From Mantis religiosa (taxonomy: Eukaryota > Arthropoda > Insecta > Mantodea > Mantidae): a stretch of DNA of 64,000 bases. Both the position numbers and the translations under genes were made by a program. The notes under the pieces were generated by a model, which worked only from the letters and a program-made list of their open reading frames with translations, ran no database searches and was not told where the DNA came from. Location of the stretch: NCBI GenBank assembly GCA_030765055.1, contig CM060947.1, positions 51,354,375 to 51,418,374 of the forward strand, written 5' to 3'. This document shows, piece by piece, positions 34,676-46,046 of this stretch (its first letter is position 1; each line of letters begins with the position of its first letter).

Positions 34676-34798
34676 CAGCAGGTTGGCTCATGGGGTAGCG
34701 CTGTAGACCTTATTCGGGAGCTCGTGCTTTCGATGCCTCTGGTTGACCTTCCTGACGCATGACTCTTTTGGTTTCTCCGGACCATTTGGGAAATGCAA
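34676..34798 (+). mobile_element. tRNA-like SINE fragment
   Basis: An A-box-like caggttggctcatggggtag and a B-box-like gctttcgatgcctctggttg lie about 45 bp apart, directly before the next transposon. It is not one of SINE-A to SINE-D. Confidence 0.4.
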
Positions 34799-34801
34799 TT
34801 A

Positions 34802-35757
34802 CACTGGGCAACAATGAAAATGATTAGGGGTTAAAATAGTGAATTTACATATATTTCCATCTGCTGAATTAAAAAGTCACCATAAAAATAATATATTAGC
34901 TCTTGTTTTGAAGAAAAAGTGACATTTCATATTTTAGAGTGAAAATTTTAGATTTGGGGGAATTTCTTTTGGGAGCTGGCACACCTGTCAAATAACAAAA
35001 CACAATCCGAGAGAAATTTTGGAAATTAAGTGATGCAAATTTAAGGAAGGCATTTTTGTCGCACCACAATTAAGAGAGCTTTTAAGGGATGCTGCATTTG
35101 ACCAAAGTTTGGAGGGGAAAGGAAAGGAAGCTTGGGAATCTTTCAAGGGTGTTGTTCATGAATTTTTAGGTAACAAAAGAGATGACAACTACAAGCATTT
35201 GGTGACAGTGCTCCTGCAACATGTCCCTTAAGATCCATTTCTCCATTCCTACCTAGACTGGTTCCCTGCCAGTTGTGGAGCTGTTAGTGATGAACATGGG
35301 GAGAGATTCCATCAGGACATTTCTGTTATGGAACAAAGATATCAGGACCGTTGGTGTGAAGTAATGCTAGCGGATTACTGTTGGTCTTTGTATAGGGAAT
35401 CTGCGGAACTCCATCACAAGAGGAAATCTAAGAGACGACGAAGTCAATAGGCCACCACATGATTCTCTTCAGACACGACTATCTGCGAAGTATTTTTCCA
35501 GCAATGTAAAACTCTTAGAGTGTAATTACCAGTTAAAATAATCAAATTTACTTTCATTGTTGTTAGCATGTATGTAATTAAAATGTATCGTTTTCTGTCA
35601 ATCCGTTAATATATGATACCTCCGCGATGTGTTTATCATAGAAACTAGAGCTAATAAAAAATGTTCATTGTCATATTTGTCCTTTCAACTCAAAATTAGC
35701 CAGGATTGCCTCATGAAGTGCTCGAAACATTCAAAAATTATTTTTTGTTGCCTAGTG
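34802..35757 (+). mobile_element. GERFHQDI element, copy 2
   Basis: Left end CACTGGGCAACAATG, right end TTGCCTAGTG, flanked by TTA at 34799-34801 and 35758-35760. The order of blocks is the same as in copies 1 and 3, here on the + strand. The 5' non-coding part (tgaatttacatatatttcca, gtgacatttcatattttaga, gctggcacacctgtcaaata) is also shared, showing that the conserved unit is larger than the coding part. Confidence 0.8.
35050..35449 (+). pseudogene. GERFHQDI-domain coding remnant, one stop
   Basis: Readable from LRELLRDAAFDQSLEGKGKE through AWESFKGVVHEFLGNKRDD and YKHLVTVLLQ. A 23-nt deletion (bounded by gca) and, shortly after, a 1-nt loss together keep the later frame but create a TAA between. 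Then GAVSDEHGERFHQDISVMEQ and RWCEVMLADYCWSL follow to a stop. The part before residue one of the intact copy suggests that the ancestral protein began further upstream. Confidence 0.7.
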
Positions 35758-36095
35758 TTATTAGAGAGGATGGCATTGTGGAATAATCAGAAAATTTGAA
35801 AAACCAGATTTCGGTTCAGTTTGCTGCTGCTATCAGGTGGGAGTGCCATGAAGTAGTCAAGAAATGTTCCGATGATACATTGTGTTACCAGTGATAGTTG
35901 ACAGCTTGTTGTCTCCTTACACAATAGTGTGATTTGTCATATTCCACAGTTTTTGCAGGTAAATCTTCAAGCAGTTTAACCCATTAGTACTCATGTGACT
36001 TGAATATTGAATGTAAGTGTAGGGTACACTAAAAGACTGTAGTTTGTTATACTGTGGTCTCTATTACTTTAAATGTGCGTTATTCATGATGGCCT

Positions 36096-36424
36096 GTCGG
36101 GTATTATGGAATACTTCATAATACCTGACGTAAAAGTATGACGTTCCTAACAACCGCGTAAAATACACTGAATAGAAATAACGTTAAAATTAGTTTTCAA
36201 TGTAATATTAGCTATTAAACAATTACTCTTAGTTACATAAATAGAACTATAGCTTTACGTAAATATAAATGCATTATTTATAAAAATTAAATTCATGGAA
36301 ATGAAAACCAATCCTATTTTTCTGTTATTCCCTACTTTGTCTGTGATCTAGGGCTATAAACATTTGTTTATGAAATCAAATAAATTGTTCAATGTTTTAT
36401 ATCACGTATTCCATAATACCCGAC
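36096..36424. repeat. 19-bp perfect inverted repeat spanning 329 bp (possible MITE)
   Basis: GTCGGGTATTATGGAATAC (36096-36114) is exactly the reverse complement of 36406-36424. Immediately inside the left arm, ttcataatacctgac forms a second, nested hairpin with gtcgggtattatg. No target duplication is visible beside the arms and the interior is AT-rich and non-coding. Confidence 0.65.
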
Positions 36425-37739
36425 TATTTTATATTAACCTAATTTTCTAAACTTTTTCTGAATACATTGTTTTTATAAAAACAAATTAAATAGCAGTTTT
36501 TTACAAATGACAGTTCATTACAATTTGTTTTAGTGTGTACTTATGATGATATGGTAATTTTTGTCTAAAAGCCATTCAAGTTATTTTTAGAAATGCAAAT
36601 GATATTACATAGTTCCCTCCTCTCATTTACAGGCTTCAAGTTTCCTAACCTTTTATTTTTCCTCTCGTCTCCTTTTAATTCATCTTCGTTTGGTTAATTC
36701 AGGTGTAAGATTTTAACAGAAGAATGGCGTGAATGTCTGGAAATTTGCTCTCTGTAAACCCTCAACCTCCGAATCGGGGGTACGTCTGAGGTTCCAGACC
36801 CTCCAGGGGATTTTTAAGGCCGCAAGTAGGAGAAAACCAGTTGAAGGTGCGGCCACTACGGGTGTTCTATCTGCAATATTTAGGAAACCCTATGTTCTGT
36901 TGTCATCTCTCCTCAGACTCGTAACCCATACTATACTTTCACATGAACGACTTCCTGGGAATCATCCCGTCAGGAGCATAGACAAATACACAACCCTCCA
37001 AACCTTAAGAAGTAAAAAATAAAAATTAAAAAGGGCATGTTTTGAGACTTCCTGAATAAAAATAGGCATTCCTAAAGAAAGGTCCACGCATGTGTGTGTG
37101 TGGTCTTGCAATTACATAACCTAATCTATTTCTCTATTCTTGTACCTAATATTTTACAAATGCTTAATCTTCTATGTACACAATCAGGACAAACACCTCA
37201 AGGTCGCGAGTTCATGACTATCAAGTGTCATTAAAGGCAACAGGTCCATGTCAGCAGATTTATTGGGAGGTGAAAGAACTGAAGAACAATATTCCGGCAC
37301 TGCAGCTGATATACTAGCAATTGATAGCGTGTATAATGAACACAATATTTCTCTGACGAAAAAAATGTTATTGTTAATTTTCTTGTAGTTACAAGGGAAA
37401 CATGGTGGATGAGTTATACAAATGTTATTCGCAGTCTGAACACATTTCTAGCAAGTTAAAAATAAACATTTCATATGCTGTATACATAAATAAAAAGTTG
37501 GTATACAATCGAATATTTATTTTGAGGTTAGGCTGTTCATATGCAAACTGACACATGCGCTCACAACCTGTCTTTTATTTTATTCCATAGACCTTAAAAC
37601 ACATCATCTTAACTAATTCGTTTTATTCCATAGCCCTTAAAACACATCAGCTTAACTAATTCATTAAGCTCATTAAGGGATCATGTGTAGAATTGATTTC
37701 TAATGCAGTAATTGTCTATGTAAATTAGTTTCTAATGCT
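36425..37739. other. Unannotated stretch
   Basis: A 97-codon frame at 36729-37022 is not recognised. A pyrimidine-rich acceptor-like signal ends at about 36702. A 50-bp imperfect direct repeat (ttttattccatagaccttaa / ttttattccatagcccttaa) lies at about 37575-37660. Confidence 0.45.
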
Positions 37740-37882
37740 GTAATTGACTTTTGTTGGATCCTGTATCTGTTACAGTTGTTAGTCTTATGTAACTTTTTAT
37801 ATTTATCTTTGTATCTTGAACTGACCTGTCCTATAACATATGTATTATGTTCCAAAGGATGAAATAAATACAGTACAATGAG
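37740..37882 (+). mobile_element. LINE 3' end, detached copy
   Basis: The stretch cttttgttggatcctgtatctgttac through atgttccaaaggatgaaata is nearly the same as the 3' UTR of the LINE fragment ending at 38660. Only this 3' end is present, so it is a heavily 5'-truncated insertion. Confidence 0.7.
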
Positions 37883-37967
37883 AACTTAAGTTGGGAAATG
37901 CATATTGAGTAAAATGTGCTTCTTAGTAAGGCCAATAAAATTTATGTCAAGTGAACATATTTTTAGA

Positions 37968-38435
37968 GTGGTATATTTTTCATACATTCATAGTCTATTA
38001 ACATATGGGAAAATCTGGGGAAATTAAAAATATAGCATTAAAGTTTTTAGGATGCAAAGGAAAGTAATAAAGATTATGGCAAATGTCACAACAAAGCAAG
38101 TTGCAAACTATACTTTAGAAAATTTAAAATTTTGTCTTGCCATGTATGTATATGAAACACCTACCTACATGAAAGAAACCCTAAATTCATTCAAAACAAA
38201 TGCAGAAGTTCATACACATGATACTAGAGCAAAGAGCAATCTATTTATAAATTCACATAGAACCAAATTGTATGAAAGTAGCTTCACACATGCTGCTCTA
38301 CATTTATTCAATAAACTACCACAGAGTATAAAGAATATTGAGTCCAAACCAAAATTCAAAAAGGCTCTATTTAATTTCTTAATGGAGAGAAAATTTTATA
38401 GTGTAGAGGATTTCCTAAATCATGTAACAGAGTAA
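37968..38435 (+). pseudogene. Reverse transcriptase C-terminal domain, one stop
   Basis: VVYFSYIHSLLTYGKIWGN corresponds to the LINE block YFALIHSHL.YGI..WG. A TAA follows, then FRMQRKVIKIMANVTTKQV and a 127-codon open frame with ...VHTHDTRAKSNLFINSHRTK and ALHLFNKLPQSIKN, a well-known C-terminal pattern (HTH.TR......RT....) of insect jockey/CR1-like LINEs. The catalytic core is missing. Apart from one stop the frame is clean. Confidence 0.75.
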
Positions 38436-38660
38436 ACTCCACATTTGTGAACAATTAATTTTATATAGCATTTCTCTATGGTCTTTATATATATTTTATT
38501 TTTATTTCTGTTTCTACTTTAGACTTCTGTTGGATCCTGTATCTGTTACAGTTTGTAATCTTATATAACTTTTTATATTTATCTTTGTATCTTCAACTTA
38601 CGTGTCCTATAATATATGTGTTATGTTCCAAAGGATCAAATAGATACAATATAGTACATA
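37968..38660 (+). mobile_element. LINE 3' fragment with 3' UTR
   Basis: It holds the end of a reverse transcriptase protein (37968-38435) and the 3' UTR ending atgttccaaaggatcaaata and a short ATA-type tail. The same 3' UTR stands alone 85 bp upstream, so two truncated members of one family lie head to tail. Confidence 0.75.
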
Positions 38661-38842
38661 TTTTTCAGTGAGATATTGGTGTCGTAATTTTAGGGGTGCA
38701 GTATCCCTACTTGCTGAACATAGTAGATAAAGTAAAAAGAGAAATTGGTTATACACCATATTATAACTAGTGAAGTATATTGAAATATATTTATGAAATT
38801 ATTTGGGAATACCTTGTGAGGTTTACTTTTATATCATTTGAC

Positions 38843-38847
<5 letters not shown>

Positions 38848-38927
<80 letters not shown>

Positions 38928-38948
38928 ACACACACACATACACACACA
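38848..38948. repeat. (AC)n microsatellite
   Basis: About 100 bp of AC repeats with short CCC, G and T interruptions. Confidence 0.97.
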
Positions 38949-38956
38949 TTAGGCAC

Positions 38957-39637
38957 GGTTCATTGATACCTACGATACCACGATACTCATGATACTTGCA
39001 TGGTATGGACACCGAACTACACTTCAGAAAATTTGCTGGATACTTTTTCGATTCTTTGGTAGTATTCTGCAGTTTTATTTTATTTTAAAATCACAAAATA
39101 GTACTGCCGCAAGTAGAACATTGAAAAATACGATAAATTGTCAGGAATGTGGCACTTGCACAATAACATTATGAAATAAAATAATCATTTTCAAATTCAT
39201 TGCCAGTTATCAGTCTCCAAGAAGAAATCACTACATATCCGAACGACGATTTGTCAACTACTCTTTCTGGTGCACTGGATTATTTGAATTTTTATGTATT
39301 ACAGCTGCAACAGTTTTCTTAGCAGAGCAGGCCCCATAATGGCAGAAAAGAAGCAGACTTTGCCCCGAATTAGTGAAAAAGCTAGTATTTTGGGACAAAA
39401 ATTTAATAACGTGGACTCTTTTGCTTTGAAATGCCTAATGTAGAGTTTAAAAATAAAAAAAACTGTTTCTGTAATTAAGTATACGCCCCTATTTCATTTT
39501 ATTGGCATTACACAGTTCTCCTAATATCTTATTTTGTATTGAAACTGTAAGTATAAATGTTTGTATCTATTATTGAAGTATCGGGTTTTGTGGAAAATAT
39601 ACTGTATCGATATCGAGTATCGAGAACACTGATATAT
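38957..39637. other. Possible non-autonomous hAT-like element
   Basis: The left end (cattgatacctacgatacca) and the reverse complement of the right end (cagtgttctcgatactcgat) are both GATAC/TCGAT-rich and begin CATTG/CAGTG, the style of insect hAT ends. I find no matching 8-bp target duplication and no transposase, so this is tentative. Confidence 0.2.
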
Positions 39638-40820
39638 ACTCACTTTTACAATAAATCCTTATTTCTAAACAATTAATTAAACAATGCAGGTTACTTATTA
39701 GTTTTGTTTACTGTCCGTAACCACTTTATTTAACTTTGTCCAAGAATTGCCCAATCTTCTTACTGTCTTTAACAAGCATTTCAGCTATAGCTAGCTATAT
39801 TCCATTTTTATTAGTAAACTGTTTCCTCCAAATTTATGTCCCCTACACTAAAAAAATATGTTTTAAGCTCTCATTTCCCGTACATATTGTACAGTAATTT
39901 TGTGGAATACCCTTCCTTATACCTTTCAGTCGCCATACTCCTGTTCTTACCCATACAATACCTTCCCTCTCCTCTTTATTCGTTACGTCTATGTACTTTT
40001 CCCTTCCCCAAGTCTCCTACATTGGTGTATAAAAAACTAAAGAACTGTTCTCAGCTATTTCACTAAATATTTTCTGCACTTCTATGTCTTCGAGTCTTTT
40101 CTCTTGCAGATTTCCAGAGATTTTTTACATTACTTTCTCTTTTTCTCCACATTTACTCTATCCACTGCTCCCTAGGTTACTTCTAAGACACTCCACCTAT
40201 CCCTTGTTTTTTAAACTTTTCTCTTGAGAAATTAAATATTGTTTTAACAAATCCATTTCTTACAGATTCAATATTCTATTCCAGAGTTTCAATGCCATTT
40301 CCATAATCTTCCCTTTACTGGCAACTCTACCCATTTCTATTTGTGCTACCTGCCTAACAGTTGCATTTGGTAACCCAAACATTTATTTACAGCATCTCTT
40401 ATGCACTTCATCTATAACTTCCCATCCTCCTTCTACTCCCCATACTTCTATCTCATATAACGTTTTTGCCTCTACCACCATACTATAAACTTTAACCATT
40501 TGATATTTATGTCTGTTACTTTGTACTTGCGTCTTCTGATGGCTGATACAGCTCCTTTTCCTTTTGCTAAGCAAAATTTCATTTGTTTCTCCCAATTTCC
40601 TCTACTATCTATTTTAATTCCTAAATAAATGCAATCTCTAACAATCCTATACTCTGTTTTGTTTTCATTCATCCATTTTTCATATTTAATTTCTCTCCTT
40701 TTTTAAACACTATGATCTGTGTCTTATTCTTGTTTACTTTTAAACTCCATTCTTTACAGTAATTATACAGTGCTTCCAAAGATTGTTTTAATCCATTCAC
40801 CGAAATTGCACCTACAACGG
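39638..40820 (-). mobile_element. LINE fragment, - orientation
   Basis: The minus strand from about 40672 to 39720 carries the last part of a non-LTR reverse transcriptase protein and its tail. The segment is bracketed by ~45-bp direct repeats containing tgtatcgatatcgagtatcgaga (about 39578-39627 and 40821-40863). Confidence 0.6.
40180..40672 (-). pseudogene. Reverse transcriptase C-terminal part, broken
   Basis: The first frame reads IVRDCIYLGIKIDSRGNWEK and GAVSAIRRRKYKVTDINIKW. After a frameshift near 40480 come AKTLYEIEVWGVEGGWEVID and EVHKRCC, and past it LPNATVRQVAQIEMGRVASKG. The order YLG / Y..E.WG / VID.VHKR.CK is that of LINE C-terminal regions. The downstream part to 39720 has several stops. 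Confidence 0.65.
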
Positions 40821-40862
40821 GTATCGTGGAAAATATCGTGTATCGATATCGAGTATCGAGAA

Positions 40863-40865
<3 letters not shown>

Positions 40866-40914
<49 letters not shown>
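40866..40914. repeat. (TA)n microsatellite
   Basis: About 24 TA units directly beside the TATCGATATCGA-containing direct repeat. Confidence 0.97.
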
Positions 40915-40919
<5 letters not shown>

Positions 40920-40922
<3 letters not shown>

Positions 40923-42000
40923 TTATTGAGCTTCTTCAAGTCTAAGCGTTTCTGAAATAGGAAGTCATTTGCCAAGCTAGAGAACGAAATCTCAAAGCTT
41001 TGATATGGCGACCAGCTGTTAAAGGATTTGACTATCAATTAAGCCTATTATTTTTGTACCGTCACAGAAAAATATGTAAAACTATTTCTTAAATTTTTAT
41101 CTCGATTTACATAAGGTATTTAACAGAATAAGTGTTTTTATGGTGAGTTTGTGCAACAGATTTTTTTTCATGGCCATGTAAGGAGCAATAGACTACACAG
41201 CAACATTCTGTTTACAAACAAATCATTTTAGCTTACTGTGTGTCACAACGAAATATGTAAACGTAAATTGAAGGTTTATCCGTATTAATAAGAAATAGAT
41301 TACAGGATACGCTTTTATTCTAGTGAAATCATGGGAAAGCAGCACTTGAGTTTGGCATGACGTATGATAAGCAAACATTGTCTGCGCGTTGTCAATTGAG
41401 TACGCAATGAGGTGATAATTTTGTCGTGAAAGAAAGGTAGGTTGGTACGCGTGTCTGGGAGAACAAGGGACGCCATGTTGCTGCTGAATGATTAATAGTT
41501 GCTTTAGTTGCGCTTCACCACAGCCACTCCAGGCATTGTTCTTTTAGACAAAAGGTCTCTAGCAAAGTTTTCCTTCTAATAACACTCGCAAGTAAATTAA
41601 AGGGAACAACAATAACAACAACAAAATACTTCCAATGACAGACTCACGCCTCGTAACTCGAGCTTCCTTTATAAGGCGACTATGTAACAGTAATGCCTCG
41701 ATACAACGCTATCTTAACACAAAACAAGGCTTAGAACCGCAATAGGGAAGACCAGTTCTGGATAACCATTTGACTGAATAAAGCTCTGCATAAAATTGCA
41801 ATACAATCCTATATCTTTTATAACTTCAACTTAATATATTGTTTATTTAACCTTATTGTTGCGTTCACATGATTCTAGAAGTATTTGTAGAAATGCCTCT
41901 TTTTCTATTTTATGTCATCTATCATTTGTAGGATTTATTTTAAAATTAATATTTCCTCGTAAGTACAACGGTAGGCTTAATGGGTGATCAAATATTTGAA
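40920..42000. other. Unannotated stretch
   Basis: No feature recognised. Confidence 0.5.
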
Positions 42001-42232
42001 GCCCGCCTCGGTAGCGTAGATGGTAGCGTGTCTACCTCAAATTCAGGAGGTCCCGATTTCGAATGTCGGTTAGGATGAGTTAACTGGATAATGTCTTTTC
42101 CAGGGTCTTCCCTTAACCTAAAAGACGAATGTAAGGTAACTCTAAACTCCATGGACCCCGGACTCATCATTTCACCCATTTCATTCATCGTCCGATATAA
42201 GTTAACGCTGGAGGACGTAAATCACATTAAAA
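42001..42232 (+). mobile_element. SINE-A copy
   Basis: Full head gcccgcctcggtagcgtaga then tggtagcgtg, B box changed to cgatttcgaatgtcggttag, body and end gatataagttaacgctggag. A ~7-bp deletion removes the usual tttgagcat. Confidence 0.88.
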
Positions 42233-43339
42233 GTATTTTGAGATTTTCTTTCAGTGTGACGGTTTCAAATTCGTTGGTTTTGCATGGCTGGAATGTAAAA
42301 GGAAATAACTTGCTTATCCAGAGAGGTATAAGTGTTGGGAAAGCAATTCAGTAACAGGGAATATTTCTAAAGTAATTAGCTTCCCAACTTCTTAATAGTA
42401 TTTGAGATCAATTGAATACTTTAACGAGGTTTGTACTTTTTCTCTAATAGTTTATAACTTATGCAAACGTCATTCAAAATGAGATCCTTTTACGCTATTT
42501 ACAGAAAATTCAACATATACATTCATTTATTTTGTAATTAAAATATTTATAAAATGTTTTTATTTTTAAGAAATACAAAGCGTTCTAGAGCTGTTGCATG
42601 AAAATGCAGTTTGGTTGGCGGGAAGTTTCTTACAAAATTTTCGTGTCACATCTTTGAAAGACACTGAATTCAAAATCAAGCACTAGTATTTAAAGCAGAG
42701 TTTTTTGTGATTGAGCTATGCTGTTCATGGATATGGGCGCGCAACCACACAAAGGAGATTCTCTGAAAGTTATTCCCCTGTTTACTTAATGTTAATGGAG
42801 AAGAATGTTCACAGATATCGTATACTGCATAGTTTACTGAGGATACATACTGGTTAACGAAATAAAGTACACATAAGTGATAATGAAATGGTTTAAGAGT
42901 TGGTCGCTATATGGTAAGTTTGAAATTGCGTTCTCTTTACAGAACCGAGGAAGAAGAAACAAATAACAATTTATGTAATGTTAATTCACAAAACTATAAG
43001 GATTTAAAAATTCAAGCCAGTAAAATATTGATGAAATATCTCGAAAACAGCGAAATACACAACAAATAAATAAGCATATACAGGTGGCCAAACTGTCCAA
43101 CCTTTCACGTAAGCAGATATCTCTTCGTGCAGAAGGGACACTTGCAGAACGAAACGGGGCAGTTCCCGTTAAAAGCACGGCAGTGGCGGACTTGTTTCTG
43201 CTCTGAACGTCAGGAGGCATTACAAAGATTGAAGTAGTCTGTGTAGTCCGCCACAACTGGCATTTTCCCATCTGCGTTTTAACGCAGAGGGGTTATATAC
43301 TTACCGGAAGGACGGTGCAATAGAGCTACCTCTTATACA
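42233..43339. other. Unannotated stretch
   Basis: A 96-codon minus-strand frame (43271-42981), with a cysteine-rich hydrophobic second half, is not recognised. Confidence 0.45.
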
Positions 43340-43612
43340 TTTATTTATTCTTTTTATTTATTTTTATTTATTTATCTATGTATCTATCCATCCCTCCATC
43401 CATCCATCCAACCGCCCTTCGCCCGAACTCCCGCCCGCCCGTCTGTCCATCCGTCTATCTATTTATTTATTTATTGATTGATTGCTGTATGATGTATGTA
43501 TGCATTTATTTATATACGTATTTACGATTTACTTATTCATTCATTTATTCATTCATTTCATTCGTTCGTTTATTTATTTATTTGTTTGTTTATTTATTTA
43601 TTTATTACAGAT
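43340..43612. repeat. Low-complexity TTTA / CCAT / TTCA tract
   Basis: A cryptically simple region in which TTTA, ATCC/CCAT and ATTC tetranucleotides alternate, interrupted by a C-rich middle at 43410-43450. Reading frames over it are artefacts. Confidence 0.9.
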
Positions 43613-44071
43613 TAATTGTTAGTTTTTTGGAGAATTACATTTCTTTATGCAGATGCTCTACATATATTTGAATAAGTGTCGTTAGAACAATTACTGATAA
43701 ACTAAAAAATTTGCAAAAATGTTTTTTATCTTAAATAGTTTGGGGCAGATGTATTTTCTTAAAGCTCTTCGTTTCGCATCAAAGATGCATTTAGAACCAT
43801 AGCTGAATGGAACGTTCTACCTGTAACGGCCTCTCAGAGGTGTCCTCTGTGCGTAAAAGTCATTGGAAAATATAAATAAAGTAAATATCGTATAATTTAA
43901 TATAAAGATTACTTAGCTGTAGATACCAGTTGTAGAGATTTTATAAACCTATTATTAGTACCTGCGTAGCGTATTCATTATATTGATGACTGGATGGGTA
44001 ACAAGTGAGAATACATTTTAAAATATTTAATGATTTCGAAATCTTTTATATTTTATATTGCAAAACCAGAA

Positions 44072-44076
<5 letters not shown>
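43613..44076. other. Unannotated stretch
   Basis: AT-rich; nothing recognised. Confidence 0.5.

Positions 44077-44138
<62 letters not shown>
44077..44138. repeat. (TA)n microsatellite
   Basis: About 31 perfect TA units. Confidence 0.97.
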
Positions 44139-44141
<3 letters not shown>

Positions 44142-45429
44142 ATCGGGTTTTTAAACTGAACCTTTTTATTTATATTATTATCCCTTCACTGTATTGTTTT
44201 CTGCACTTATTCTATGTAATCTTATTTTTTATATTTAACTTTGTCACAGAGTAACACCCATTTGCAGTAGATGCATTCGGTTGCTAGAAGGTCAACTTAG
44301 GGCAGTCGGAATGTAAACGGGTAAGCAGCGCGTTTGGCTACATAAGCAAGATAAGTATTATCGACATACATGCAGAGTATCCTAGAAATAGTGTACTCTT
44401 GATCGTTCTGGAACTTTGTTCAAACTTCCAGCGGAAATTTAAGTAGGCGTTCTTGTGAATAAAATGAGTCTCTCGAAAGGAATAGGCGTGTAAGGTAATA
44501 AGCGAATAAGCCAGCGAGTTAGGTAGTGCGTTTATGGTGCAGCGAAGAGTGCTGTTCTCCGAGTAAGTTGGGTACTGCATTAGTTCACATTAATGAAATT
44601 GCGTGTGAGTTAAGCTAAAATTGAACTAGGTTACTAAGTGGTAATGGTAGAGCAGTTTAAAAACTGTCAAAGTCAAAATACATACATGGACACAATAAAG
44701 AGTAAACAAAGTGATGTAAACTCATTAGATTTTTATTGGCTATAAAAGTGTTCTGGAATGAGGACACTTCGCTTTGTTTACACTAAGAATCTTTCTTGGA
44801 CTACAGTGAATTTAGCTTCTGTACTGAAATGAGATGGTCAGAGTTGCTCCACGTCAGCACTCTACTCCGGCCTGCGTGTCATTTTGAATCTGTAGTTACT
44901 CTTTGTAGAAACAGAAACGGAAAGTAAAAGCTTGTTTCATTAGAAGAGACCGTTCTTTTGCCTTCACAACTAAATATAAAAGACAGAAAAGCTACCCGAA
45001 GTTTTGACAAAGCGGCAAGTACTGAAATTTTGTCAGTAGATTGTAAAATATCTCAGGCTTTGTACCGTGGGGCTGCAGGAGAGGGAGGGAAGCCACTTAG
45101 CAGAGCCGGGTAATTATTTACACTCTGTAGGAGCCGCATTGTTGCTCTTGTTTGTGAACCCAGAAACTTCGATTCTGTCTTGTTACCCCTAACGCTTAAC
45201 ATGCAGCTCGCCTGCAACGCACGTTTCTTGTATAATGATGAAATGTTGGAGAAGCGTTGACAGTATTCCATTTCAAAATTTCTCGTTAAAACAAATACTT
45301 AAATGTACCTTAATTGGAACAAAAGGAATTATTGACTGACAAGAACGATAATGTCATAAGAATTATCGGAAGATATATAATTAATTGCAACAAATAACTT
45401 ATAAATTAAAAAAAAAAACATCTTTCTGT
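44139..45429. other. Unannotated stretch
   Basis: No feature recognised. Confidence 0.5.
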
Positions 45430-45575
45430 ATCCAAAATTCAATCTTTTATCCTCTTCCTCCACTCTTTTCTATCCTCCCAGTCACGCTCCTCCAGACCTA
45501 ATTCTCTTATCTCTCTTTCAGTATTCTCCACCCTTTTAAGTCTAGTTCGACCACGTCTTCTTCTTCCAAGTGGGT
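45430..45575 (-). pseudogene. LINE-encoded C-terminal basic segment
   Basis: The minus strand reads NPLGRRRRGRTRLKRVENT, then EREIRELGLEERDWEDRKEW. The pattern P.GRR.RGRPR..W...... plus D...W.DR..WR is the common C-terminal end of insect LINE proteins. Confidence 0.6.
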
Positions 45576-45827
45576 TACATTATAAAACTTGTTTTGGTTA
45601 CCCTATCTCAGGAATTTACGAAAATGCCGGTACTAATATACTGTTTGTATCGAATAAATTCTAAAATTGAATTTTCAACCTTCATGGTTTGTTTTATCAG
45701 ACACATCTTATCAAATCTTACCTTTGTTAAGATATTTTATCTAACTTTGAGTATCTAATGGATCTCCTGAAGCAGTTTACTTTGGGAGATAATAATTTTA
45801 AGCTAAAATTCTTATTCAGTGTTCAAT

Positions 45828-46046
45828 TTATGCTCTGTAAGTTAATATACTTATAATTACTGATTTATGTATCTGTAATTTGGTTTGTAAATGTATATTC
45901 TTGTCCAATAAAGCACCATCCAGCACGGATGCAATACCTTTTTGAATTTTATATTCAATATCCTCTCGTTGCCTAACATTTGAATTTATCTTTACTCTTA
46001 GTACATACTCTTCACTTCTTTTGATGCCTCCCATGATGTATTCCAA
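45828..46046 (-). pseudogene. Reverse transcriptase fragment
   Basis: Reads VLRVKINSNVRQREDIEYKI then QKGIASVLDGALLDKNIHLQ and TKLQIHKSVIISILTYRA. This resembles the LINE segment with an I..RI.KG element, a ...L....L...I...TK..IYK..I.SIL.YGAE helix and the G replaced by R here. It is short and stops soon after. Confidence 0.55.

Larger units (their letters stand above)
45430..46046 (-). mobile_element. LINE 3' fragment, - orientation
   Basis: Two coding pieces of the same kind of element lie in the expected order on the minus strand: first the post-catalytic region of the reverse transcriptase (46046-45828), then the basic C-terminal end (about 45575-45430). About 250 bp of degraded sequence separates them. 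Confidence 0.6.

Noticed and set aside
35930..35970. Second recursive splice site (ttttgcag|gtaaat)
   Set aside because: The pyrimidine tract is short and the donor half is weak.
38780..39012. His-Thr and Cys-Val repeat frames
   Set aside because: Translation of the AC microsatellite.
43340..43612. 97-codon frame over the TTTA/CCAT tract as a membrane protein
   Set aside because: Low-complexity sequence gives hydrophobic-looking translations by composition alone.
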